From CAWCTB01 sp963798275 (GTDB lineage: Bacteria; Acidobacteriota; Terriglobia; Terriglobales; Acidobacteriaceae), in the NCBI GenBank assembly GCA_963798275.1, contig CAWCTB010000004.1, positions 1 to 44,415 on the forward strand: a stretch of 44,415 bases of DNA. Reading direction: 5' to 3'. Position numbers and translations under genes: made by a program. The notes beneath the pieces were generated by a model. It was not told where the DNA came from, did no database searches, and saw only the letters and a program-made list of their open reading frames with translations. Below are positions 22,716-30,897 of this stretch, piece after piece. The first letter of the stretch is position 1. The number at the start of each line of letters is the position of its first letter.

Positions 22716-22769
22716 GTGTCCCGATTCGCATCGCCGGAACGAAGTGCCTGGGTGGTTACTCCAGTTTCG

Positions 22770-22798
22770 TTGACATTCGCCTTTTATTCGCTGACAAT
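22770..22798 (+). promoter_or_regulatory. lexA promoter
   Basis: TTGACA (22770-22775), 17-bp spacer, GACAAT (22793-22798): the same hexamers and spacing as the MazEF-like promoter. ATTCGC occurs twice, 11 bp apart, within the spacer (22775 and 22786) and could be an operator. I see no SOS box of the GAAC/GTTC type. Confidence 0.6.
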
Positions 22799-22822
22799 GT
22801 GCACCGGAGGCTTTGTACGCCT

Positions 22823-23446
22823 ATGGCTCTCACGCGACGTCAGAAGCAGGTTTACGACTTCCTCGCCGAATTCGTGGAGAGGAACGGCTACTCGCCTTCG
22901 TACGACGAGATCGGCAAGGGGCTCGGTCTCAGCTCTTTGGCAACGGTGCACAAGCATGTCACCAATCTGGAGCAGAAGGGCCTGCTGAAGCGCGATTACA
23001 ACCGCAGCCGCTCGATCGACGTGATAAAGCCGCGGGGGCGCATGAAGCAGGCGATGGCCAGCACACCGACGATCGTGAGCCTGCCGCTGCTGGGCCGCAT
23101 CGCCGCCGGGCGTCCGGTCGAAGCCCTGGAAAATCCGGAGTCAATTTCGCTGGCCGACTTCACGCGCTCCAAAGATGTTTACGTTTTGCAGGTGAAGGGC
23201 GAAAGCATGCAGGACGAGCACATCGTCGACGGCGATTACGTTCTGGTGGAGAAGACCAGCACCGCGCGCGATGGAGAAATCGTGGTAGCGCTGGTGAACG
23301 GAAGCGACGCCACTTTGAAGCGCATTTACCTGGAAGGGGCGAAGATCCGGCTTCAGCCCTCCAATACCAGCATGCAACCGATCATGGTGGCTGCGGCGGA
23401 TGTGCAGATCCAGGGACGGGTCATCGGAGTGTTGCGGAAGTACTGA
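22823..23446 (+). CDS. lexA: LexA repressor
   Basis: 207-residue SOS repressor/autoprotease. N-terminal winged helix: MALTRRQKQVYDFLAEFVERNGYSPSYDEIGKGLGLSSLATVHKHVTNLEQKGLLKRD. Cleavage site Ala95-Gly96 in GRIAAGRPVEA; catalytic Ser128 (GESMQDEHI) and Lys166 (NGSDATLKRIYL) are in place, so RecA-stimulated self-cleavage is expected. ATG 22823 gives the canonical start; GGAGG is 12 nt upstream, a little far. A promoter ends 25 bp before the start codon. It is convergent with trxA across a very strong hairpin. Confidence 0.95.
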   Translation: MALTRRQKQVYDFLAEFVERNGYSPSYDEIGKGLGLSSLATVHKHVTNLEQKGLLKRDYNRSRSIDVIKPRGRMKQAMASTPTIVSLPLLGRIAAGRPVEALENPESISLADFTRSKDVYVLQVKGESMQDEHIVDGDYVLVEKTSTARDGEIVVALVNGSDATLKRIYLEGAKIRLQPSNTSMQPIMVAAADVQIQGRVIGVLRKY

Positions 23447-23490
23447 AGACTTTTCCGTATGCCGGTTAGCGGCACCGGGAATCAGGCGCA

Positions 23491-23520
23491 GCGAGGGCGC
23501 GGCCGCAGCCGCGCCCTCGC
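23491..23520. terminator. strong hairpin between convergent lexA and trxA
   Basis: Perfect 13-bp stem GCGAGGGCGCGGC/GCCGCGCCCTCGC with loop CGCA. No T-run on either side; a bidirectional stop or mRNA 3'-end protector is likely from its position. Confidence 0.6.
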
Positions 23521-23534
23521 GACACGTTCTCCAC

Positions 23535-23864
23535 TCACAAACTCTTGTCGAGCGCCTTCTCGATGGTATCGCGGGACACGTACCCGACGATCTGCTCCTG
23601 CACCTGGCCGCCCTTGAACAGCAGCAAGGTGGGAATGCCGCGCACGTTGTAGCGCTGCGGCGTCGCCGTGTTCTTGTCGACATCCATCTTGCCGATTTTG
23701 ACGCGCCCGGTATAGCTCTGAGCTACTTCATCCACGATGGGCGCCAGTGCCCGGCAGGGGCCGCACCATGCTGCCCAGAAGTCGATCAGGACAGGCTCGT
23801 TGGACTTCAGCACCAGTTGATCGAAGTTCGCATCTGTTACTTCCACGATTGCATCACTTGCCAT
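23535..23864 (-). CDS. trxA: thioredoxin
   Basis: 109-residue classical thioredoxin: disulfide reductase of the cytoplasm, reduced by thioredoxin reductase. Active site WCGPC at residues 33-37 (LIDFWAAWCGPCRALAP), buried Asp in LIDFWA, cis-Pro loop RGIPTLLLF. Start ATG 23864 follows GGAGGATAA, a good ribosome binding site. Monocistronic and convergent with lexA. Confidence 0.97.
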   Translation of the reverse strand: MASDAIVEVTDANFDQLVLKSNEPVLIDFWAAWCGPCRALAPIVDEVAQSYTGRVKIGKMDVDKNTATPQRYNVRGIPTLLLFKGGQVQEQIVGYVSRDTIEKALDKSL

Positions 23865-23942
23865 TTATCCTCCAGCAGGGGTCGAGGCCAGAATTGCCAA
23901 GCGGCTCTGAATTTCCATCGTACCACTACAGCTTGTCATTAG

Positions 23943-24182
23943 ATGCTGGAGGAGTGCGGGCGTCGCAAAGCGCACTGGCACCTGAGCCCAACTACCTGTT
24001 CATGCGGGAGATGCGGGCGTTGCAAGATCTGCCTTCGCGGGCAAATAAAAGCGCCCCACGCAGTGGCGCAAGGCGCTTACAAGGCAGCCCTCCCCCAGAA
24101 CTGCCTAACTACGGTCAGGATTGTCGCGCCGTTCTTGCCGGATGTAAATACGTCTTCCGTAACCGCCGGTAATCAAAAGTAA
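23943..24182 (+). CDS. possible small cysteine-rich protein
   Basis: 79-codon open frame in the 429-bp gap between trxA and the lut genes. Its first half has a striking pattern, AHWHLSPTTCSCGRCGRCKIC: a Cys-rich, zinc-knuckle-like cluster after a WH motif. The second half is nondescript and contains a DNA inverted repeat (AAGCGCC at 24049 / GGCGCTT at 24072). No ribosome binding site or promoter is visible, so this may be chance or a decayed gene. The rest of the gap shows no gene; an A8 tract at 24268-24275 gives a T-run downstream of the minus-strand lut operon. Confidence 0.25.
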   Translation: MLEECGRRKAHWHLSPTTCSCGRCGRCKICLRGQIKAPHAVAQGAYKAALPQNCLTTVRIVAPFLPDVNTSSVTAGNQK

Positions 24183-24293
24183 CGAGGCAGGAGTGACGAT
24201 TAGGAACGCAACAGCGAAATCATCTGCGGTGCAAACCTGCAAACATGCGAGATTGCGAAAGAATAAGAAAAAAAACAAGTTCGTTGGCTTCCC

Positions 24294-26573
24294 TTAATGG
24301 GAAAGCGTACTGACCAATAGTTCAACCGGGTGCAGGACCGGGCGCTTGAAGCCCGCGCCCAATTGTTCGTGGCAGGAGATGCCGCTGGCTACTAATTGCA
24401 GTGGGCGGCCGGATTGTTCTTCCGCTCGCCGCACTTGCGCGAAGAGGTCCTCTCCCACGGCCATGCTGAGTTCGTAGTACTCGCGCTTGTAGCCGAAACT
24501 GCCCGCCATGCCACAGCACTCGACTGAGGACGTAGTGACATCGAAGCCGCAGGTCCGAAAAACCTCAAGCGTTTCGGTGGCGGCGTTGCAGGTCCTCTGC
24601 TGGCAATGGGAGTGATAGAACAACTTGTTGCCATATCGTGAGCGGCTGGCAGGAAAGATCTCTGCCAGGGGAATGCCACTCGCCTGGGAGATCGACCACA
24701 GTCCTTCCAGGACTTCGAAGGAATTTTCCTTCAGACGAGTCGCCATATCTTCGTCGAGCAGATGCCGGTAGTCGGAACGCAGCATGCCGAGCACGCTGGG
24801 TTCGAGCACGGCGATGGCTCTGCCCTGGTCAAGGTAAGGACGCAGCATGCTGGCGAGAGCGCGGGCTTGCCGGCGAGCGGTCTCCATCATTCCTTGCGAC
24901 ATAGCAGCGCGACCGTCGGGCAGGGAGGGCGTGAGCACAACATCCAGTCCGATCTCGCGCAATACCCGAATGGCGGCCATGCCTCGCTCGGGCGCCCCGT
25001 AGTTGGTGAATCCGTCGGCCAGCATGGCGATGGGAGGGGCGAGCCGGGCTTTTCCGTATACTGGGCGCGGGCTCTCGCGGAACAACTGTTCCCAGGTCTT
25101 TGCCGGGAAGGGCGGCAACTCGCGGCGGCGATCGACCCCAACCAGACGCTCCATCAGGTCGCGGGCCAGGGGCAACTTGGTTGAGCCGTTGGCGAGAGCG
25201 GCGAACCGCGAGCCCCACTTGGCGATGGCGTGGTAGTTGCCAAAGAACTGCTTTTGCAGCGGAGCCACCCGGTCTTCCGGGGCCGAGCCTGTCATCGCTC
25301 CGAAGGCCGACTTGTCCGTTGACGCCGGCAAGACCTGGTTCATTCGCTGACGCAGGTTCTCGTTCAGCCATGGGATGTCGATACGCACCGGACACTGCGG
25401 CACGCAGCGCGAGCAAGCCGTACACAGCTCGCTGAAGCGCGCATTCATGAGCTTGCCGGTGCCGGCCTCCCAGGAGCCGCCGATGCCGCCGGAGTAAGTT
25501 TCACCGCCGAAAGCGTGACCGCCCACGGTTTCGAAGTTGGCGCAGGAGTTCAGGCAGGCGCTGCAGCGAATGCAATAGAGGGCCTCATGAAGAACGGGAT
25601 CCTGCCGCATCCGGCTGCGGCCGTTATCGATTAGTACAAGATGAAACTCGCGCGGCTTGGTGGCCTTGCCGGGCGCCGCGAACGAGGGCGCCTGCAAAGG
25701 AGGATGCAGGATGCTGACGTAGGAAGTAAGCGGCTGGCCGGTTGCGCTGGCCGGCAGCAGTTCGAGGAAGACGCCGAAGTTCTCGCGCGAGGGGACAACT
25801 TTCTCGATGCCGGCAATCGCAATGTGCAGCGGCGGCAGAGTGGTTGTCATGCGGATGTTGCCTTCGCTTTCGACCAGCATGAGCGATCCCGAGTCGGCGG
25901 CGATGAGGTTCGCGCCCGAGATGCCGGCGTCGGCCGCGATGAACTGCTCGCGCAACTTCTCGCGCGCGAATTTGGTCAGTTCCTCGCCGGTGTCGAGCGG
26001 CAGGTCGGTCTGGAACTTGCGTTTGAACAGAGCAGTAATGCGTTCGCGCGAGTAATGCAGGGCGGGCGCAATGATGTGCGAGGGCTGCTCGTCGGCGACT
26101 TGCAGGATGAACTCGGCGAGGTCGGTCTCGGCTACCGTGATTCCTGCGGCTTCCAGGGTGTGATTCAGGCGGGTCTCTTCCGAGGTGATGCTTTTGCCTT
26201 TCACCACCAGCTTGGCATTATGGCGAACCAGCACGTCGCGGATGTAGTTGTTGGCATCAGCAGCCGTGGGTGCGAGATAGAAGCTGCCGCCATTGGCCTT
26301 CACGCTTTGCTCCAACTGCTGCAGCAGGGCGGGAAGGTTGGCGATGGACTCTTCCTTGATCTTGCGGGCGCGATCTTTCAGTTCGTCGTAATCGGGAATC
26401 AGCGCCGTTGCGGTGTAACGATTACGGTTGAACGTCTGGGTGTTGTGCCGTACGGCAGCGCTCTGTACCCCCAGCGTCATTCGCAGGGCATCGAGCAGGG
26501 CCCGCTTGTCGCTCTTGTTGGCGACCTGGCGGGGCTGGATATCGCTCGCTTTCACGGGGCTCGACATGTTCAC
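24294..26573 (-). CDS. LutB-LutA-type fused iron-sulfur protein, lactate utilisation
   Basis: 759 residues joining parts that are separate in Bacillus LutABC. Residues ~60-310 are a LUD (DUF162) domain; two 4Fe-4S motifs follow at Cys334/337/340/344 and Cys384/387/390/394 (LutB part); ~510-755 is a CCG (LutA/GlpC-like) region. Its second CCG motif is intact (SHCQQRTCN, VECCGMAGSFGYKREYY, ASGISC), but the first is degenerate: FADCF-type and CCG cysteines are replaced (MLADGFTNYGAPERG, LPDGRAAMSQG). Probably oxidises L-lactate to pyruvate with the LutC partner, passing electrons to the membrane. Its start overlaps the lutC stop by 4 nt (26570-26573). Confidence 0.9.
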   Translation of the reverse strand: MNMSSPVKASDIQPRQVANKSDKRALLDALRMTLGVQSAAVRHNTQTFNRNRYTATALIPDYDELKDRARKIKEESIANLPALLQQLEQSVKANGGSFYLAPTAADANNYIRDVLVRHNAKLVVKGKSITSEETRLNHTLEAAGITVAETDLAEFILQVADEQPSHIIAPALHYSRERITALFKRKFQTDLPLDTGEELTKFAREKLREQFIAADAGISGANLIAADSGSLMLVESEGNIRMTTTLPPLHIAIAGIEKVVPSRENFGVFLELLPASATGQPLTSYVSILHPPLQAPSFAAPGKATKPREFHLVLIDNGRSRMRQDPVLHEALYCIRCSACLNSCANFETVGGHAFGGETYSGGIGGSWEAGTGKLMNARFSELCTACSRCVPQCPVRIDIPWLNENLRQRMNQVLPASTDKSAFGAMTGSAPEDRVAPLQKQFFGNYHAIAKWGSRFAALANGSTKLPLARDLMERLVGVDRRRELPPFPAKTWEQLFRESPRPVYGKARLAPPIAMLADGFTNYGAPERGMAAIRVLREIGLDVVLTPSLPDGRAAMSQGMMETARRQARALASMLRPYLDQGRAIAVLEPSVLGMLRSDYRHLLDEDMATRLKENSFEVLEGLWSISQASGIPLAEIFPASRSRYGNKLFYHSHCQQRTCNAATETLEVFRTCGFDVTTSSVECCGMAGSFGYKREYYELSMAVGEDLFAQVRRAEEQSGRPLQLVASGISCHEQLGAGFKRPVLHPVELLVSTLSH

Positions 26574-27124
26574 CTCAGAACGATGATGTGCAGCCGATGG
26601 GGCCCGTGAACTCCGCGGACGAGGGGTCCCATATCGGCGGTAGCGCTCGGGCCGGTAATGAATACGAAGTCGCGCTTCAGCCCCTGGCCCTCGGCAACAT
26701 CGGAGCGGAAGAGATCGCGCGGCCGGGGAACGATGGATTCGGCGGCGACCACTGCGATGTGCAGCGGAGCCAGCAAGCTCACCATTCCGGTGCGCTGGTA
26801 GCTCACGTCTACGCAGACAGAGCCGGTACGCGCAATGCCCGCAAAGGCTTCGGTGACACCGACGGGCGAGTGCACCAAAGCTTCCGAGTCGGGCTCAGTG
26901 ACCACGCGGGGATCGGCGGCAAACGCCGAAAACAACGGGAGGGGAAGAAGTTGCGGAGGAGAAAACAGAATGCGCTCGACCGCTCCGGCCTTCTGGAGGA
27001 TTGCATCCCGCAGGGCTTCCGGCGTGCGGTCAATCACCTCCGCGGTAGCGGCAGCATTGCGCGCCGAAGTCACGAATTGCTCGACCAGTTGATCGGCGCT
27101 GACCTGCAGGGTGGAGGAATTCAT
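26570..27124 (-). CDS. lutC: LutC-like LUD domain protein
   Basis: 184-residue LUD-domain protein, the third part of the lactate-oxidation complex. Typical strings: EALVHSPVGVTEAFAGIARTGSVCVDV, LLAPLHIAVVAAESIVPRPRDLF, FVFITGPSATADMGPLVRGVHGPHRLHIIVL. ATG 27124 gives the expected N-terminus; the frame is open to 27259 but that part runs through the promoter. No ribosome binding site precedes it; the predicted transcript start is next to the ATG, so the mRNA may be leaderless. It is first gene of the lut operon, with a CRP-like palindrome just upstream. Confidence 0.88.
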   Translation of the reverse strand: MNSSTLQVSADQLVEQFVTSARNAAATAEVIDRTPEALRDAILQKAGAVERILFSPPQLLPLPLFSAFAADPRVVTEPDSEALVHSPVGVTEAFAGIARTGSVCVDVSYQRTGMVSLLAPLHIAVVAAESIVPRPRDLFRSDVAEGQGLKRDFVFITGPSATADMGPLVRGVHGPHRLHIIVLR

Positions 27125-27131
27125 GTGGCCA

Positions 27132-27175
27132 ATGCTAGCACCCGTAAACATTGGGTATTTGTGATTTCCGTCACT
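27132..27175 (-). promoter_or_regulatory. lut operon promoter with CRP/FNR-like site
   Basis: On the minus strand: AGTGA-CGGAAA-TCACA (27175-27160), 9 of 10 consensus positions, then -10 TAGCAT (27137-27132), predicting a start near 27125, directly before the ATG. The palindrome centre (27167.5) is at about -42, the class II activator position. Confidence 0.55.
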
Positions 27176-27393
27176 CCAGCGGAAAAGTTGCGCCCTGCCG
27201 GGAGCAGCCTGGCATGGTCTGGAATTGCGAACCCGCGGCAGGGTGTGCCTCTTCTCCACTTGCTATGCTCGCGGACAAGACGCTCCTGTTAAGCATAGCT
27301 TCAGGTTGTATGGGTTACTTGTGACGGAGTCCAATCCTTGCTGCTTGAATGTGGGATGGCTGGCGGAGCAAACTGAACTCGGACACATCGACC

Positions 27394-28065
27394 ATGCGGG
27401 TCCTCATTGTAGAAGACGAGCGTCGGCTGGCGGAGAACGTGGCTCGCAGCCTGCGCGAAAGTGCGGGCTATGCGGTCGATACCGCTCCGGACGGCGAAGA
27501 GGGGCTGTTCATGTCGCAGTCGAACCCGTACGATCTGGTGATCCTGGACCTCATGCTGCCGAAGCTGGATGGGCTCTCGGTGTTGAAGAACATTCGGGAA
27601 GCTGGAATGCAGACGCCGGTCCTGGTGCTGACCGCGCGGGACGAAAAGGAATCGGTAGTCAAGCTGCTCAACGCAGGCGCCGATGACTACGTCGCCAAGC
27701 CCTTCGATCTTGGGGAACTGCTGGCCCGGGCCAAGGCGCTGATCCGCAGAGGCAAAGGTCAGAGCGCGGCAGTGCTGAAAATCGGGGACATCGAGATCAG
27801 CACCGCGGATCTCACGGTGCGGCGCAAGGGGCAGCCGGTCAGCCTGACTGCAATGGAGTATCGGGTGCTCGAGTATCTGGCGCATCGCCCGGGAGCCGTC
27901 GTCTCGAAGACCGAGTTACTGGAACACCTTTACGACTTCAATTGGGAGCGCTTCAGCAACGTGATCGAGGTATACATTTCCGGGCTGCGGCGCAAGCTCG
28001 ATGATGGCGGAGAAACCAAGCTGATTCACACCCTGCGCGGACAGGGGTATATGCTGCGCGCCTGA
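27394..28065 (+). CDS. OmpR-family response regulator
   Basis: 223 residues: receiver with Glu7/Asp8 (IVEDER), phosphoacceptor Asp52 (VILDLMLP), Thr80 and Lys102 (VAKPFDL), then a winged-helix DNA-binding domain (LTAMEYRVLEYLAHRPGAVVSKTELLEHLYDFN to VIEVYISGLRRKLDDGGETKLIHTLRGQGYML). ATG 27394 is the canonical start; the frame extends upstream without homology. One base separates it from the kinase gene. It likely activates the efflux operon that follows. Confidence 0.95.
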   Translation: MRVLIVEDERRLAENVARSLRESAGYAVDTAPDGEEGLFMSQSNPYDLVILDLMLPKLDGLSVLKNIREAGMQTPVLVLTARDEKESVVKLLNAGADDYVAKPFDLGELLARAKALIRRGKGQSAAVLKIGDIEISTADLTVRRKGQPVSLTAMEYRVLEYLAHRPGAVVSKTELLEHLYDFNWERFSNVIEVYISGLRRKLDDGGETKLIHTLRGQGYMLRA

Positions 28066-28066
28066 T

Positions 28067-29485
28067 ATGCCAAAGACTTCCATCCAGCGCCGCCTGATCG
28101 CGACCGTGGTGCTTTCGCAATTGCTGCTGGCCGCCGGAGTGTTCTTCGTATCGGTGTACTTCACGCATCGCCAGGTTCGTACCGCGTTTGACTCGGGGCT
28201 GCACGGCCGGGCCATGAGCGTGGCCGCGCTGGTGCGGTACTCCGAGGACGAACATCCAGTGCTGGAATTCGAGAGCAACCTGGTGCCGCCTCCCCTGGAT
28301 CCGAAACTAGAAGACCTATACCAGGTGATCGGGCCTAAGGGCCAATTGCTGGCGCAGTCTCCCCACTGGCCGCAAAACTTCAGCTTTCTTCCGGGTAAGC
28401 ACAACCCGCTGTACGCCGATTTCATGGCGAACGGCATTCGCTATCGCGGGCTCCGATTGCAGAATGTTCCGGTACTGGATCGCGAGGGCGACACGCCATC
28501 GACGGACACCCTGGACATCATTTATGCCTCTCCTATTGCACCGATGGCGAGAGCGGTTGGCCATCTGCGGCTCTACATCGCCGGCGGCTGCGGGTTGCTG
28601 TTGTGTCTGACTGTTCCCCTGGCGGTTTGGGGATTACGGCGTGGATTGCGGCCGTTGGCCAATCTCGCGGCCAATGCAGCCGCGATCTCGACTTCCAATT
28701 GGCAATTGAATCCGGCAGAAGAGGCCCTGAGCACGCAGGAATTGGCCCCGCTGACCCAGGCCATGACGTCGATGCTGGACGGGCTGCATCGCGCATTCCT
28801 GCAACAACGGGAGTTTCTGGCAAACGCTGCGCATGAGCTGAAAACGCCCGTTGCGATTTTGAAGTCCACCTTGCAATCTCTGCTGCAAAGGCCCCGGAGC
28901 TCGGAGGAGTACCGCGCCGGACTGGAAGAGGCGTTGGACGACATGGCACGGCTGGAAAAACTTTTGCACTCGATGCTGCGCCTGGCGCGTGCCGAACAAT
29001 GGGCATCGGGCAGCCTGCACCGCGATCTGCCGCAGATCGACATTCGCACCACCTGCCAGGCGGCCTGCGATGGGCTGCAACCGGTAGCGCGCGAGAGCGG
29101 CGTCCAACTCACTCTGCAGAGCAACGGCGACATGCCCATGCGCGCCGACGCGGAAGACCTGGAACTGGTCTGGACGAACCTGCTGGAGAACGCAATCCGC
29201 TTCAGTCCTCCCGGCGGATTGGTGCTGATCAGCTTGCGGAACAATGGCCAACGCGGATTTGTGGAGGTAGCTGACCAGGGGCCCGGTATCCCGCCCGACG
29301 AGTTACCGCACATCTTCGAGCGCTTCCATCGCGGAGACGAATCGCGCGCCCGCAATACCGGAGGCTATGGGCTTGGGCTGGCCATCGCGAAGGCCCTGAT
29401 CGAAGCCTATGGCGGCACCATCACTCCGGAGAGCCGGATCGCCGAAGGCACTCGCATGATTGTCAGCATCCCCATGCAAAACTGA
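28067..29485 (+). CDS. sensor histidine kinase
   Basis: 472 residues. TM1 (about 10-32), a ~130-residue periplasmic sensor, TM2 (about 168-190), a HAMP-like linker, then HisKA with phosphoacceptor His256 (REFLANAAHELKTPVAIL) and HATPase: ENAIRFSPPGG (N box), VADQGPGIP (G1), IFERFHRGDESRARNTGGYGLGLAIAKAL (F and G2 boxes). Partner of the OmpR regulator 1 bp upstream. The periplasmic domain has no family I recognise; by genomic context it monitors a drug, solvent or metal that the downstream pump exports. Confidence 0.94.
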   Translation: MPKTSIQRRLIATVVLSQLLLAAGVFFVSVYFTHRQVRTAFDSGLHGRAMSVAALVRYSEDEHPVLEFESNLVPPPLDPKLEDLYQVIGPKGQLLAQSPHWPQNFSFLPGKHNPLYADFMANGIRYRGLRLQNVPVLDREGDTPSTDTLDIIYASPIAPMARAVGHLRLYIAGGCGLLLCLTVPLAVWGLRRGLRPLANLAANAAAISTSNWQLNPAEEALSTQELAPLTQAMTSMLDGLHRAFLQQREFLANAAHELKTPVAILKSTLQSLLQRPRSSEEYRAGLEEALDDMARLEKLLHSMLRLARAEQWASGSLHRDLPQIDIRTTCQAACDGLQPVARESGVQLTLQSNGDMPMRADAEDLELVWTNLLENAIRFSPPGGLVLISLRNNGQRGFVEVADQGPGIPPDELPHIFERFHRGDESRARNTGGYGLGLAIAKALIEAYGGTITPESRIAEGTRMIVSIPMQN

Positions 29486-29562
29486 CCTGCCCTTGTCCTG
29501 TTCCGCGTTCAGCTTAACTTAAGGATCGTTCCGGCAACCTAAAAGCTTGCCAGTGAGGACTC
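29486..29562 (+). promoter_or_regulatory. spacer before the efflux genes with CTTAA repeats
   Basis: Contains CTTAA-CTTAAG at 29513-29523, a possible half-site pair for the OmpR-type regulator. The string GTTAAGC appears here on the minus strand and again on the plus strand upstream of the regulator gene (27288-27294). No good sigma70 hexamers seen. Confidence 0.3.
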
Positions 29563-30897
29563 GTGTCTCGTCTGACTAGAACATTCACGATGGCCGCCAT
29601 GATGTTTATCGCTGCGGCTGGGCTGTTGGCGCAGAACCCACCCGTCTCCCAGAACCTTTCCGGCCAGCCTTCGGGCACAATTTCGCTGACCCTGGCAGAT
29701 GCACTGGCGCGCGCCAAAGCGAACAGTCCGCAGTTTCAGGCGGCGGTGACCGATCTCGGACTCGCCCGCGAGGACCGCGTGCAGGCGCGGGCGGCCCTGC
29801 TGCCCGGCGTCGATTACAACAACGCCTTCATTTACACGCAGGGCAACGGCACCTCTACCGGGCGCTATATCGGCAACAACGGGGTGCACGAGTACATCAG
29901 CCAAGGGAACGCCCACGAAGTTCTAGGCGTAGCGCAGATCGCCGATTACCAGCGCACCACGGCGGCGCAGGCGCTGGCCAAGGCGCGCGCCGAGATCGCG
30001 GCTCGGGGACTCACGGTGACCGTCGTACAGGACTTCTATGGATATCTCGCTGCCCAGCAGCGGACCGTCACCGCACAGCAGGCGCACGACGAAGGGCAGC
30101 ACTTCCTCGACCTCAGCCAGAAACTGGAGCAAGGCGGTGAGGTTGCGCATGCGGACGTGATCAAGGCGCAGATCCAGGCCAACGATCTGCAGCGTGCCCG
30201 CGACGAAGCGCAGTTGGCTGAACAAAACGCGCGCCTGACGCTGGCCGTGCTGCTCTTCCCCAACTTCTTTCAGGACTTCAGGCTGGTGAACGATGTGGCA
30301 ACCGTGCCGGTACTGCCGCCCTTGAGCGATGTTGAGCAGATGGCGAAAACCAATAACCCCGAGTTGCAGGCAGCGTTCTCCGCCCTGCAAATTGCAAGCA
30401 AAGGGGTAGCAGTGGCGCGGGCGGGCTTTCTGCCCTCGCTCGCGGTGGATTATTTCTACGGCATCGACGCCAATCAGTTTGCAAAGTATGGGCCCGACGG
30501 CATCCGTAACCTGGGCTATGCGGCGACCGCGACCCTCAACATTCCGGTGTGGAACTGGGGCGCGACTCAGAGCAAGGTGAAGCAGGCGGAGTTGCAACGC
30601 AAGCTGGCACAGGTCGAACTGACCGCCGCCCAGAGACAGGCGGTCGCCAACCTGCAATCGTTCTACGCCGAGGCGGAAACGGCGCGCAGTCATCTCGACC
30701 TGCTGCATAACACCGCCGACATTGCCGCCGACAGCCTGCGATTGACGTATCTCCGCTACCAGGCGGGCGAGGCGACGGCGCTGGAAGTGGTCGATGCGCA
30801 AAACACGCTGACCCAAGCGCGCAACAACCTTGACGACGGCCAGGTGCGATATCGAGTCGCTCGGGCTAATCTGCAGACGCTGACAGGACCGTTCTAG
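29563..30897 (+). CDS. TolC-family outer membrane efflux protein
   Basis: 444 residues with a signal peptide (TFTMAAMMFIAAAGLLAQ) and two outer-membrane-efflux repeats: SLTLADALARAKANSPQFQAAVTDLGLAREDRVQARAALLPGVDYNN in the first half and QMAKTNNPELQAAFSALQIASKGVAVARAGFLPSLAVDYFYG in the second, with long coiled-coil helices (e.g. 340-440). It would form the trimeric exit duct for the RND pump encoded downstream. GTG 29563 follows GAGG by 5 nt. It ends where the adaptor gene begins (no gap). Confidence 0.93.
   Translation: MSRLTRTFTMAAMMFIAAAGLLAQNPPVSQNLSGQPSGTISLTLADALARAKANSPQFQAAVTDLGLAREDRVQARAALLPGVDYNNAFIYTQGNGTSTGRYIGNNGVHEYISQGNAHEVLGVAQIADYQRTTAAQALAKARAEIAARGLTVTVVQDFYGYLAAQQRTVTAQQAHDEGQHFLDLSQKLEQGGEVAHADVIKAQIQANDLQRARDEAQLAEQNARLTLAVLLFPNFFQDFRLVNDVATVPVLPPLSDVEQMAKTNNPELQAAFSALQIASKGVAVARAGFLPSLAVDYFYGIDANQFAKYGPDGIRNLGYAATATLNIPVWNWGATQSKVKQAELQRKLAQVELTAAQRQAVANLQSFYAEAETARSHLDLLHNTADIAADSLRLTYLRYQAGEATALEVVDAQNTLTQARNNLDDGQVRYRVARANLQTLTGPF

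Noticed and set aside
22700..22823. SOS box upstream of lexA
   Set aside because: No GAAC-N4-GTTC, GTTC-N7-GTTC or CTGT-N8-ACAG pattern was found; only ATTCGC and TGACA repeats are present, which cannot be assigned to LexA from sequence alone.
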